The translations under genes and the position numbers were made by a program. Shown here piece after piece: positions 31,259 through 42,468 of a stretch of DNA of 64,000 bases. Source of the stretch: Plectosphaerella cucumerina (taxonomy: Eukaryota > Ascomycota > Sordariomycetes > Glomerellales > Plectosphaerellaceae); NCBI GenBank assembly GCA_020746995.1, contig JAGPXD010000002.1, positions 2,790,001-2,854,000 on the forward strand, written 5' to 3'. The notes under the pieces were generated by a model. That model was not told the origin of the DNA, made no database searches, and saw nothing but the letters and a program-made list of their open reading frames with translations. Position 1 is the stretch's first letter, and every line of letters begins with the position of its first letter.

Positions 31259-32397
31259 ATGTTCGCGAAGAGCTGCGTCCTCGCCTTGTTGGCAGCTGCT
31301 GCCATGGCATCTCCCATTCATGAGGCGCAAGACGTCACTCTGGCCATGAGACGTACGTCAAGCTCAGCCTTTCATTGCTTGGATCTAATCAAGTCTATGC
31401 AGAGAGCGCCGTGACCACTCAACAGCTGGCCGATTTCAAGATCTACGCCGAGTACTCTGCAGCCTCTTACTGCAACGGGAGAAACACACCTGGGCAGCTG
31501 ATCGCCTGCTCTGGCAGCGCCTGCAATCAGGTCTCGGCCAATCGACCCAGCACTGTTGCGACGTTCTCGTAAGCTACGCTGCCGAATAGGCATAGTCATG
31601 GCTTTCTAACACCCTTTCCTCATCACAGCGGCTTCGTCACTGGAATTGAAGGCTTCGTGGCTACCGATCCGGTTCGCCGAGAAATCATCCTCTCCATCCG
31701 TGGGAGCTCCAACGTCAGAAACTGGATCACCAACTTCCAGTTCTTGTCAGGCTCATGCGACCTCGTCAGGCGATGCAGGGTTCACTCGGGCTTCAACAAT
31801 GCCTGGAATGAGATCTCAGTTGCCGCTCAAAATGCAGTCAGACAAGCCCGTTCAGCCAACCCCTCCTACCGCGTTGTCACGACCGGTCATTCTCTGGGCG
31901 GTGCCGTTGCGACTTTGGCAGCCGCCTATCTGCGAGCCGGCGGCATTCCCACGGAGCTCTACACTTATGGCGCGCCTCGTGTTGGCAATGAAGAGTTCGC
32001 AAACTTCGTTAGCCGGCAGCCAGGTGGCCATTTCCGCATCACCCACGGCGCTGACCCTGTACCGAAAGTGCCCCCTTTCGCGTTTGGCTACAGGCACACG
32101 ACCCCCGAGTACTGGCTGAATGGCGGCTCTTCAAGGACGATTGACTACGGTATCCGGGATATCAAGGTTTGCACGGGTACTCTGAGTTTCGGCTGCAACA
32201 ACGGACTCGATATCCCCGATGCCGTCTCTCACATGTACTACATCAACAGCATGGGGGGTTGCAGCCCGGGAGGCTTTGACGTCAGAGTTGCGGGAGAAGT
32301 GGCCGATCTTGACGCGGTTTTCGACCGTATCATTGAAGTTGACCGCGAGTACATCAAGGAGAACAGGATGCCGAACAACAGCAGCATGACGGTGTAG
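31259..32397 (+). CDS. Secreted class 3 lipase / feruloyl-esterase-like hydrolase
   Basis: Three exons, 31259-31352, 31403-31568 and 31629-32397; introns of 50 and 60 nt; 311 residues. A signal peptide (MFAKSCVLALLAAAAMA) is followed by a short propeptide ending in MRQ. The catalytic serine is in GHSLGG, the aspartate in HGADPVPKVPP, and the histidine probably in SHMYYI near the C-terminal third. The YAEYSAASYC and SCDLVRRCRVHSGF blocks match Thermomyces-type lipases and Aspergillus FaeA relatives (PF01764). Expected role: extracellular hydrolysis of triglycerides or of feruloyl esters in plant walls; the sequence alone does not decide. Cys pairs fit a secreted fold. Confidence 0.92.
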
Positions 32398-32749
32398 GTG
32401 CGGGCTACGCCTGGCAGACTTGGAAATCTCACGCGGGGTAGACACGTTGTATGACAACGTATGAAATGGTTGACAATCGGAGATTAGACAATGGCGTCTT
32501 GGCTCGGCTACATGCCGTACTGCAGAATTATCCTCCATCGCTGTTGCATCTCTCAGAGCAGCGCAGATGGACCGAGAAACAGACGGCTGATCTCTCACAA
32601 GATAAATGACGGCAGCTCGCCCTTCTTGCGTAACATCTAAGATTTATCCTTGATCGATGATTCCTCGTTTCCGATGTAATCTGCATTAAACCTCGTCCTT
32701 TCCTAAAACATGCAGGCCTTCTATGGTTTGCTTCAAAACATTCAAGCTC
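32398..32749. other. 3' intergenic region between convergent genes
   Basis: Only trailing sequence between the lipase and sterol methyltransferase genes; nothing recognised. Confidence 0.6.
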
Positions 32750-34078
32750 TTACTCCCGCTCTGGCTTACGGCCAACCATCAGATACATCGGGGTGAAGAT
32801 CTTCTCCTTCGCCCCCAGAACCAGGGCGTCAGCAGCGGCGCAGAGGCTGTCCGAAGTCTTGACCATGCCGGGAGGTGCAATCCTCATCGTCTCCAGCGCG
32901 CTCAACATGCAGCGCGTGACGTTGCGACCGATCCAGGTCATCCTGAAAGTGTAAAGCAGGTCACCCACAGTTTGCGCATGACGCCAGCTACCCGAGTCGA
33001 GCGGCCAGTACCACGGAATGGGATCAGGACGTGCGGCCATGTCTTCGTTGACCAGAAGCTCGAATCCAGCAGCCTTGATCGCCCGCACTGCCTCAGATGC
33101 CTTGACCATGTTGGCGATGCCGTCGCCCTGCTCGATATTGATCCGCGTCTCACGGTGGTGGATGTTGTCGTTGTCGTACTTTTCGGTCATGACCCACTCG
33201 TAGACACCGAAAGTTCCGCCTGGCTTGAGAACACGGTAAATCTCCTTGTAGACGGCTTCCAGCGACGGGGCATGGACCGTTGCCTCGATGGCGTAGACCG
33301 CGTCAAATGTCTCGTTCTCGAAGGGGATGCTCTGTTCGCAGAAGTTGTCAGCTCGAGACCCAAGTCTTGGTTGGCAGTTTCTCTCACCATGAAGTTGCCT
33401 TGAACAAATTGGACCTGCTTGTCCAGGCGCTGTTGAGCAGCGTATCGTGTGGCACGTTCCACTTGGTACTCGTTCAGGTTCAACCCAGTGATGTAGGCTC
33501 CTGTGAACCGTGCGATCTCTCGCGCAGGACCACCTACGCCGCAGCCCACGTCGAGGACTTTCATGCCAGACTTGATATCAATCTTGTGCGCAAGGTAATG
33601 CTCGTGGCGGACAATGCTTTGGTGGAAGGACTCCCCGAGCGCTGCCCTGCTGAAGTGGAAACTCTGCCCAAAGCCATACTCGTAGAAGTCTGTCGCCAAG
33701 TTGTAGTATCTTGAGTTAATTAGTCGACGTCGGGGGAGGTTTGCAGAGGACATCTGAGGTGGCGTAGTGAACGTACTGTCTCGAGAGGGATTCGTAGTCG
33801 GCTGCCCGTGCCTAGAAATGGTAGAGCAAGTCAGTGCATGTTAACTGGAGGTGCATCAGATCGTTGCATACCTCGCGGATCTCTTTGGTCTCTGACTTGG
33901 CAGTCTTGTTGTCCCAGTGTCTGAAGTACTCATCCGAAGCCGCCTTCTGTGCTTGGTAGTCCTTCTTCAGCATAGCTGACATGCCAACATTCTTCGTGCC
34001 GGTCTTTCGGTGGAGGACCTTCTCAAAAGTCGCTTCACTCGCAAGCAGCACCTGGCCATCGGACTGCTTTTTAGACAT
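32750..34078 (-). CDS. erg6: Sterol C-24 methyltransferase-like protein (Erg6 family, probably a paralogue)
   Basis: Four exons on the minus strand: 33872-34078, 33777-33811, 33388-33709 and 32750-33331; introns of 60, 67 and 56 nt; 381 residues, the usual length of Erg6. Key blocks are YYNLATDFYEYGFGQSFHF (sterol-binding region), LDVGCGVGGPAREIA (SAM motif I), YAIEATVHAP and the WYWPL sterol-methyltransferase C-terminal region. The reaction is transfer of a methyl from SAM to C-24 of zymosterol/lanosterol at the ER or lipid droplets. The N-terminus and several core positions (for example FSRAALGESFHQS) depart from the form I associate with the housekeeping Sordariomycete enzyme, so I suspect a second copy. 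It is followed upstream by a P450 on the same strand, 504 bp away. Confidence 0.88.
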
Positions 34079-34581
34079 TCTGAAAGTCGTGATAGGGTGG
34101 GCGTGGTTCGGTCGGCGTACGGTTGTCGACTGGCTGTGTGGAGGCAATGATGAGAGATGGTGTTGTTTGTTCCAATGGAAGGCATGTCTTCTTTAAATGT
34201 GAAGACGATTCAGTATTCGAATTCGGTTTCGCTCGAGGTAGTCCAAGCCCGAATACGCAGCATGTGCTGGGCATGCCGATAGACCGCGCTCAAGCTGGGG
34301 TATGTCACGAATACGAATGCGAACCATCACCAAGCCCCTCGCATTCGTACTTGCGAAACCTATCAGCCAAAGTTCGACTTTTCAAGATGCAATATGTTCT
34401 TCCGTAATCTCATTTTCTTACACAGCTGCAGTCTTTCAATTGTTGACCTCGACTTCGATGCCACAGCCCTAGTGGAAGCCCTGGATCTCCAGTCTCGCGC
34501 ACACCTCGCCAAACGTGGAACCGAACACGAGCTGCCGGGCGTAGGGAAAGGGCCGTCGCCCATCCACAGCCAACATTGCAA
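34079..34581. other. Promoter region of the sterol methyltransferase gene
   Basis: Contains a TATA-like ATTTAAAG (minus strand, near 34192-34199) about 115 bp before the ATG. The rest is the 3' trailer of the P450 gene; no gene is seen. Confidence 0.45.
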
Positions 34582-36297
34582 TCAAGCTAACACCACCGGC
34601 GCCCGCTTCTCGATGCGAACCCACATGTCCTCAAAGTAACTGACGCCCCCTTTGACGCAGTACTTTGCAGGCGTCTGCTTGTTCATCAGCTCGACCCGGA
34701 ATAGCCTCAAGAACTGCAGCGGGCCCTTGAATAGCTCCATGTAGGCAATATCCTTGCCGAGGCAGCTTCTTGTACCGTACCCAAAGCCCATGTTGTACTT
34801 GAGGTATTCCTTTGCCTTGTCCTGGTCCAGCCACCTTTCTGGTCGGAAAACATCGGCGTCGGGGCCGTAGATGTTGACGTCGCGGTGGACAAGCCATGGG
34901 TTGCAGGTGATCTCGGTGCCTTCGGGGACGTACTCTCCGAACAGCTCGATGCCGCCTTGAGGAACGACACGGGGGAAGATGTTGGGAGCTGATGGGTTGA
35001 GGCGCATACTCTCGCGGAGGCAGGCGACGTAGTATGGGCAATGGGCGTTGACCTCGTCATACTGTGGCATTGAGGAGAGCTTGTTGTTGCGAGTGGCTTC
35101 ATCAAGCTCAGCCATGAGTTTCTCATACACTGTGTCGTTGGACAGAATATGCAGCATCATGGCCTGGAACGACGTGCCGGTGGTGTCAGCGCCTGCGAGC
35201 AGAACCAGAAGGATTTCGGCCTTGATGTAGTCGATTTCGAGTGGCTTGCCAGCCTCGTCTCGTGCATCAATGAATCTGCAAGTCTGTCAGCTTTCTCATT
35301 CATTTCAAGGGACAAAGTCTGTGGCAGTCCAAGTACGTTTGCAAGAGATCGATGCGTCCATCGTTAGTGCCGGACTCGATGTCCTTGAGCCTCTGCGCAA
35401 TGAGGCGGTCACGGAACCGCATGAGGGTACCGATGCCTGAATCTTGCTCGGGACTGGCCACAAGATACTTGCCAAGGAACGTAGACTGTTGGCCGTGGGC
35501 GTTAGTGACTAAGAACTGGGAAGGGCTGTGGGTATCGCACCTTGATCCAGTTGGTGAAGGGGTGCAGTCGGGCCATGATGCCAAATGGGACGAGTCCGTC
35601 ATGGAAGCCTTGGATCAGACCCTCGACGTCCTTGCCCTGCTCGACAAAGCCAAAGGGGGCTCCAAAGCCGACCTCGGAAATGACATCGTACGCCATGTAC
35701 ACCGCCCACGGGGCAAAGTCAAACTTCTGACCGCCTGTGGCGAACTTCTCCTCGAGCTTATCTGTCCACGCCAGGATCCTGTTGTCAATGAGAGGCTCCA
35801 TCTTCTTGACGTTGCTGAAACTGTACGGCGCGGCCGCGATCTTGCGGAATTTGGCATGAACGCCAGCATCCTGCATGTTGAAGAGCGACTCATCCTTTCC
35901 AAAGCTGCCAGTGATGTAGTGCTTGGCTTTGCTTGCGTTCCGGTTGTAGATGACGGGCAGCTTGGTCGCATCGCTGACCAGGAGCATGGTGGGTGTGATG
36001 CGGATGACAGGGCCGTGCTTCTTGTGAAGCGCGCGGTATGTTGCGCACTCATCTGTGCTCACAAGTCTGCGTCAGTCATCTGTCGACATGTTGTATCTGC
36101 CCTGGCTACTTCTGAGGGATCCTACCTTCCTTGACGTTGTGGTACGTGATCCACAACCGAGTCACGCTGGCCCAAAAGCTTCCAGGGAACTTGGAGAGGG
36201 GGTGGAAGAAACGATAGCTGATGATCTGGAAGACCACGTTCCAGAGCACGTAGCCTGCGCCGAGTAGGGCGAAGTTGCCGACGTTGAGCAGTGTCAT
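34582..36297 (-). CDS. Cytochrome P450 (pisatin-demethylase-like group)
   Basis: Four exons on the minus strand: 36126-36297, 35541-36052, 35337-35485 and 34582-35275; introns of 73, 55 and 61 nt; 508 residues. A membrane anchor at the N-terminus (VGNFALLGAGYVLWNVVF) is followed by a Pro-containing hinge, LHKKHGPVIRITPTMLLVSD, the I-helix AGADTTG, the K-helix CLRESMR and the haem loop FGYGTRSCLG with ligand Cys449. All conserved P450 elements are present, so the enzyme should be active as an ER monooxygenase. The HGPVIRITP block resembles the fungal pisatin demethylase-like group, whose substrates range from phytoalexins to secondary metabolites. Its position beside a sterol-methyltransferase-like gene on the same strand hints at, but does not prove, a shared pathway. 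Confidence 0.92.
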
Positions 36298-36930
36298 GGT
36301 CGACTGATCTTGGCTTACTGCGTGACGGGAAGATCGGGTACCTGCAGAGGGAGAGCGCGAGGTTAAGATTGCTCAAACGGAGCCCGAGACATGATATTGA
36401 TGGGGAAGAGGGGCGGCCTGCTCAAGAGATACAGGGAGGCCGCCCCCATCCTGATCTTCTCTCACCTCGAGCAACAGCCCCTTTCCCCTTTTCAGGCGTC
36501 AGTTGCCCCCCCCCCCACGCTGGCTGCAGAATCGAGCAAAACTCATGCACGAATGAGTATTGCGTCGCTGGCCATTGGCCCAATGAGGTTGGTTGGGCAG
36601 ACGAGCTGGAAGATCCGCGACCAAGTGTCGCAATGGCACCGGGGTCGGTTCGTGCAGCTGCCATACGAAATGCCGAGACCGGTCGCCCTGTTGATCACTT
36701 CCTGACGTCGGCATCGGCCCGTGAAAACTGGGGGCTTCCGCTCCAGCGTCCGTAAAAGTGCTGGGATTGTATGGACGGGGCAACGGCGGGACCTTCTGGG
36801 CCGCTGGCAATGTCACCTTGGTCCATAAGACCGGCCGCTGTAGACGTAAGATGCGGAGAAAACAGAACTGAGGGTCCAACAATTTGCCCAATGTAGACCT
36901 GACACAGTGGTCAAGCCGATCGCAAGCCTA
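36298..36930. other. Intergenic region with a poly-C tract
   Basis: A run of 11 C lies at 36506-36516. Otherwise no gene is supported. Confidence 0.5.
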
Positions 36931-37256
36931 TCAGTCCTTCGACGAGGCTCCCGTCTTGTTCATCTGATCAACATCAAGCTCATCCTGGTGGAGTTCCTTG
37001 GGCCAAGAGGTGACACCGCCGCAGCCGCGATGTTGCGGTGACAGGGGGTTCGGGGCAAAACAGGCTGCCACCTCGGGATGCGGAAACAGGCGGAACATTG
37101 CCGTGCAGCTGAAGCCTCCGGGGACACCGGGATTCTTCCCGGAGAAATGCAAGCGCGGTTGGTGTGTTGCGTAAAGCGATTGAAACCATACTTGTAGTCG
37201 TCGCTTTCGACGGGAGGGTGGCGGGGGATCTCCAGGAAGAAATCTTCCGAGTCCAT
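36931..37256 (-). CDS. Possible small hypothetical protein (80 aa, two exons)
   Basis: Exon 1 (37192-37256) starts MDSEDFFLEIPRHPPVESDD; a GTATGG donor at 37191 and CAG acceptor at 37109-37111 (83-nt intron) join in phase 2 to exon 2 (36931-37108), ending in an acidic, protein-like tail (LHQDELDVDQMNKTGASSKD). The product has 80 residues, no signal peptide and no known motif. The intron lacks a clear CTRAY branch point, and the unspliced frame would end at 36960 after 98 residues, so the model is weak. The support is only the coherent composition of both ends. Confidence 0.3.
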
Positions 37257-38342
37257 ATCGAAGCCTGAGGTATATGTGACCCAGGGTCAGGTCACCTTGG
37301 CCACCCTGGAGACTCAAAGCAGGACAACTGTTGCCACTGGTGTACTCGTGAATCACCAGGAACTCTCATCTTCACCCCGCTGTATCCTCTGCCTGATGCT
37401 GCCAGTCGTTTGCTTGTCAGTTGTCACGAGCGAGCCCCAGACCTTTACCTTGGCGCTCAGGCCGGCTAATGTCTCGCCCACCTTGGTGCAGGCAACGGGA
37501 TGCCCACGCCGGGTAATGATCATCCTGCCGCGGCCCCCCACGGGAGAGATGTGGGTATTCGTCAAGCTACCCAAGCCACCCAGTTTTGACAGGCCTTGGC
37601 CGCCTGCCTCTGACCACTCATGGGCTTGGCGTATGCATGTGAGGACCAAAGCAGGCGGGAGCTGGCAGTCGACATATCACATTGCTGGTCCAGGCACACT
37701 GTTCGTCAGGAGTGCGGCTCTCACTCTTTCCCCAATTCAATGCCGAACCACCGCGTCTTGGTGACCGACTACCTCATCAGATCCTCCTTGGTCTGGGCTC
37801 CAGACCCATCCTCCAGGGTCTCGGCAACGAGTGAGACATGCGTCTTCCTTCAAGATTTAGAGCCAACATACTTTTGCTCCATCACACGAATCGCCATGCG
37901 GGGGCAGCCCCTGATTGCCATCCAAGGCCCCTGGTGCCTCTCAAATCCGCCGCCATCACAACCAACTGGTAGGCCGAGCGGCCGACGTTACAGTTTGTTG
38001 ATCACTAATTTTTCCATGCTGGGTCTCTTGTCGAGTGTCTAGGGCTCGAACCCATGCATGCTGGGGAGGGCTTTGATGAGATCGACGGTGTTCATCCATG
38101 CCTATCCCCGACATGAAAGGAGGCCAAAATAGGGATCCTTCGGGGATTTCTCTCCTAGGGTTGTCCTTTTTGGGATTCTTTTACTCTCAAATGTTTGAGA
38201 GCCATAGCACGCCCGATAGACACATTTACTCCCTTGTCTTCTTTCAAATTCTCTCCATGTCCATTGATTCCAGGTTCCTCAGTCATCCTTCCCATTTGCC
38301 GAGGCGCTCCTTTCTGTTGAACCCTTTCCTTCTCATTCCAAG
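37257..38342. other. Divergent intergenic region
   Basis: Between the small minus-strand frame and the receptor gene. A 162-codon plus frame (37276-37764) and a 140-codon frame (37620-38042) overlap and show no motif. A pyrimidine-rich leader precedes 38343. Confidence 0.5.
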
Positions 38343-39699
38343 ATGTCTTCACTGCCAACTCAAGGTCCCACTGTCGCGGCAGTGGCCATCGTCTTTGCCG
38401 CTGTTTCCTTCTTTGCTCTCATCTTGAGGATATGGGCCCGAGTTTTTGTTGTCAAGTCAGTCGGACCTGACGATTGTATGTCCCCTTTTGACCCATACAG
38501 CTTTTCGATATCTAACAAATCTTAGATCTCATTTCCGTGGCGGTTGTAAGTTGGCCAATGTTTCTTTCACGAATTCTCTTGAGCTGACCTCAACAAGCTC
38601 CTGGCTTGGGGTTTCATTGGGTGTACCATCGCAGGTAAGTTTGTCTGTCCTGACTGTTGAATTCTTGTCTGACTCGTGCAGCTGTCCAACGTGGTCTCGG
38701 CAGCCACTTCGTCGAAGTCGAGGCTCGAGGTACGGAGAACATGATAGCCTATCTGCAGATTGTGTGGCTGTCATCCATTTTCTACAACGCCTGCCTCGGG
38801 TTCATCAAAGTCTCCGTTCTGGCCCTGTACATGCGTCTCGGAGATAGGCTTCTGCGACGACTGGCCATCGGGATGCTTGGGGTCATCATCTGCCAAGCCG
38901 GAGCAAACGTGCTGGCATGCATCTTCCAGTGCAGTCCCATCAAAGCAGCCTACGACATCACTGTTCCTCCAGAGGACGTAAAGTGCGTTAACATTAACGC
39001 GTTTTACCTCGCCAACGCGGCGGTCAACATCTTCACGGATGTTCTGACCTACAGCCTTCCTATTCCGATGCTGGTGAGGCTGCAGATTCCCAGGCGCCAG
39101 AAGGTTGGTCTCTGTGTCATCCTCGCCCTTGGACTTTTGTGAGTTACGATCCTCGTCACCCCTGTCGTCGAGAAATATCCGGGTCTGACTACTGAATCGC
39201 CAGCGCGTGCATTTCGTCAATCATTCGTATTACGTACATCCCGCCCATGCTCGTGTCGGACGATCCGACCTGGGTCATCACCGGAGCCATGTACTGGTCT
39301 GTCATTGAGACCAACATCGGCATCCTGGCCGCGTCCATCCCGAGCTACAAAGCCATCGCGAAGAAGTACGCGCCTAGACTTCTTGGAAGTTCTGGAAGCG
39401 GGAGCAGGAAGCTTTCTGCATTCAAACTGGGCTCCAGAACCTTTGGCAGTCATGGCCTCAGCCAGGCGCAGTCGGCGGGTGGCGGTGTTGACAAACTTGG
39501 GCTCAAGACCGAGGTCAAGAACACCATCCCAAGCGACAACAGCAGCGAGGAGGCTCTCTTCACACCCTTGGGGCGTATAGGGGTGAAGACGGAGATCGTC
39601 CACCGATTCGATGATGTGAGGGATCCATCGACCGAGATGAACCTTCCGATCCAGGGACACGGGAACCGAGGAAGCATTGCACCTCGGACGGAGAACTGA
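38343..39699 (+). CDS. Fungal rhodopsin-domain integral membrane protein (PTH11-type receptor-like)
   Basis: Five exons: 38343-38475, 38526-38545, 38598-38634, 38682-39138 and 39204-39699; introns of 47-65 nt; 380 residues. The protein has seven hydrophobic segments, beginning with VAAVAIVFAAVSFFALILR, and the family pattern of fungal rhodopsin-domain proteins: LRIWARVFVVKSVGPDD, a middle IVWLSSIFYNACLGFIKVSVLALYMR-type region, and IETNIGILAASIPSYKAI before a Ser-rich cytosolic tail. Two exons of only 20 and 37 nt encode the second segment. There is no CFEM domain. Members include PTH11, a putative G-protein-coupled receptor for surface sensing in rice blast, but most have no known ligand. 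Plasma-membrane location is inferred. Confidence 0.88.
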
Positions 39700-39894
39700 G
39701 AGGGAAACGGAACACAAGGGTGCTGAACGAGGGCATTGGATCAATGGACATTGCTCATCGGGGGAAATACGCAGTAGAAGCAAGTGTTAGGATCATGGCT
39801 GAGAGCAGAGGCATGCGGAAGAGTCAATCTATCACAGATCTATTCTTCCATCTGCCCACTGATAATCATGGGCCTGATCTTTGCAGGGCGAGGC

Positions 39895-41734
39895 TCAACA
39901 CAGTGGTGCAGGGCAGTGCTGCCCGTGGAAACCAAAGCCAACCGCAAAGTCACATTCAGCCCGGCCCATCTCCGTCATGGTCTTTGCATCGAGGCAGAGC
40001 AGATAGCTAGTGCCTTTATGGCCATCTAGCACAACGCTCAGGAGCACGCCATCATCTTCGTCCGCCGGTCGGGTGCCTTCGACAGGTCGGGCCACGAAGA
40101 TGGCTTCTCCCGGGGTGTGCCCGGGCGGGCCAGACCACTGAAGAACCTGGCGTGTCCTGGCGTCGATCTTGACAATGGCATCGAAGAGCGTGCTGAGACC
40201 GCGGCTGACGAGGGTGTAGACGTACTGATGTTCCCTGCAGGCGACGGCTGGGTTGATGGTGGGCATGTCGCCATCATGAGGGGCCTCGATCTCCCACACC
40301 TTCTGTGGCTGGATGACGGCTGGTGCAGAGGTCTTGTCCAGGAATTGTGCCTTTTCGAACCGATACCTGACCAGCTTCGCGCGGCAAGAAGCTGCTCTCT
40401 TCTTATCTCCCCAGAAGTCCTCGGCCTTGCCCTCCCTGTTGAGCAATACGTCATAGTAGAAGGCGTGCACGATGGCCGTGTCGGGGTATTCGATGGTGTC
40501 GCAGACAATGTCGCCATCGGCGGTTTCGAAGGCGTTCACGGAGTGGAAGAAGAAGGCTGCAGGAGAGGTGGCCTCGGCCACGAGGCCGCCGTTGTTGCGG
40601 TCGACAATGTACCACCTGCACACCTCGGACTCGTCGAAGGGCTGGAAGGCCTCAACGAGGCTGCCGACCCAGAGGACCTTGGCGCCGCTCAGCTGGAGGT
40701 GAGCAACGGGGACACAGATGATGGCGTAGTTGAGCGTGAGGAAAAAGCTGTGCATGTAGGCGGGCGTGGAGGGAAAGGTGGCAAGGATCCTTGTCTCGCC
40801 CGTCTCGACGCTGACTTGGAAGACGCGATACGTCGCCTTGCCTGCGCCGAACTCGATGTTGAAGCTGACGAAATCGCCTGTGATGGGGTCCTTCTGGCCG
40901 TGTGCCGGGCCGGACAGGCCCTTGAGCTGGGGATGAAGGGCCTTTGGGCTGAGGTAGCGGATGTGCTCCATGGTAGCGGGGTCGAGCTGCGAGAACCACG
41001 GGGTGTCTGTGCCGAGGAGGAGGGTTCCCGGCAAGGACTGATGGCCTGCGACGGGCGCCTCGATGCTAGGCCCTTCAGCATTACCGGCGTCCTTGTCGCA
41101 GAAGCTACGAAGCGCGGGGACGTCGGCATGAACCGTCACGCAAACGTTGTCGAGGCGAGGACGTCCGAAGACGCTCATAAACTTGGAAAAGATGCCGACG
41201 CAGGGGTCGACTTTTTGGCCAAAGGTCATAGCGTGGATTCTGCCGTTGGCCTTGATGTCCTTTTCGAAGGCCTCGCTTTGGCGACGAGACGAGTACTGGA
41301 CACGGGCCCGGGAAGGGTCGGCATCATCGGGGAGGATGTCGAAGCGGTGGGTGTGGGCGAGGCCGTCAAACCAATGCGAGATGCGGAACGTGCCAGACTT
41401 GGTGCCCTCGACCGATTCGCCGCCGGGACCTGTGCGATACAAGGAGCCAGAGGCCCATGGCGGGATGGTACCGGTGATTTTCAGGTTGACAGGGCCACGA
41501 TGCTCGGTGAGGCCTTCGAACTGGGGCGGCCGATTGTCAGGAAACTGGGAGGGAAGACGCGACAGGAGAGAAGACGGCAGGGCAACTTACGCCGGCAGCG
41601 TTGGGCCAGTCGCTGAACGATTGCCGAGCAAGGTTCTTCTTGGCGGTATTGTTACTGGTTGCTTCGTCGCTTTCATGGAGCGACGTTGTGTTTCCCGCTG
41701 ATGGGATGCGTGTGGATGCATCACTGGCACCCAT
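39895..41734 (-). CDS. Carotenoid cleavage oxygenase-family protein
   Basis: Two exons on the minus strand, 41591-41734 and 39895-41520; a 70-nt intron with GTAAGT, CTGAC and CAG; 589 residues. The family opening reads SGSLYRTGPGGESV, followed by HWFDGLAHTHRF, where the histidine belongs to the Fe(II) site region. Further candidate iron-ligand histidines are in YMHSFFLT, FFFHSVNAFE and the C-terminal GFHGQHCP. The seven-bladed propeller pattern is continued by repeated strand-turn blocks (PGEAIFVARPVEG). The enzyme class uses O2 to split a carbon double bond in carotenoids, retinoids or stilbenes; fungal members include apocarotenoid and resveratrol oxygenases. The first exon is hydrophilic. 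The substrate is undetermined; no phytoene synthase lies in the window. Confidence 0.9.
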
Positions 41735-42468
41735 GGCAATGATGGTCGTTTATGGCCCAAGTTCTGGAAGAATGGGGTGGATTGAGGATTCAAGAGTAGG
41801 AGGCATCGGCGAGGTAGCCATGCATCTTAAGTAGGCGGCCGGGAAGGCCATGTTTTCGCTGAATGCACGTCGAGATGCAACTGGTATTGTCGAGGATGGG
41901 TGAGTAGAAGCGAATGTAGTGGAGGACGCGTATCAGGCGCGGGGAAATGCGTCGTCGACGCCGGGCCTGGCTCACCGGCTGTTCACGGGGAAGCACAGCG
42001 CTGCAGGCCGCTCGGATCGTCCACCACAACCATTGGTGCCTCGCCGTCCACCTGCTTGGTCCCCTGAATTATGCCTACAGCCGCTGCGCGCAGTTAATTT
42101 CCTGATTTGGGTGACACCAACTGTGGCAGACTCGAACAAACAGGATGTCGGACTGTTGTCAAACCGAGCCGCTGACAGATATGCCATCCACCGCTGCAAT
42201 ATCAGCTCGCTCCCGTCCCCGGGCGGTCTAGACGTCTTGGGGCATCACGGGTGCTTGTGGTACGGCAGGCACTGCCAGTGGACTGCACACTGCCCAGCCC
42301 GGAAGTGGCGCCGATGATGCATCGGCAAAACCCCCGCCACGGCCGTCCCCTCCCCCGCCTTCGACGGAACAGAGGGCGCCATCTACAAAGCCTTCCGACT
42401 TCAACTTTGAATACTCTTCGACATTCTAACCGCCCGGACCCAGCTCGACTCGAATCCATGCTGCCATC
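41735..42468. other. Divergent promoter region shared by the carotenoid oxygenase and the MFS gene
   Basis: About 730 bp between two divergent start codons, so regulation may be shared. I see no gene; frames of 60-130 codons are unsupported. Confidence 0.5.

Noticed and set aside
38041..38120. tRNA T-arm-like GGGTTCGAGCCC on the minus strand
   Set aside because: No D-arm, anticodon stem or acceptor stem could be placed around it.
40117..41616. 499-codon open frame on the plus strand
   Set aside because: It is the exact antisense of the carotenoid oxygenase coding exon; its Val/Gly/Glu-rich translation has no motif and arises from GC-rich codon bias.
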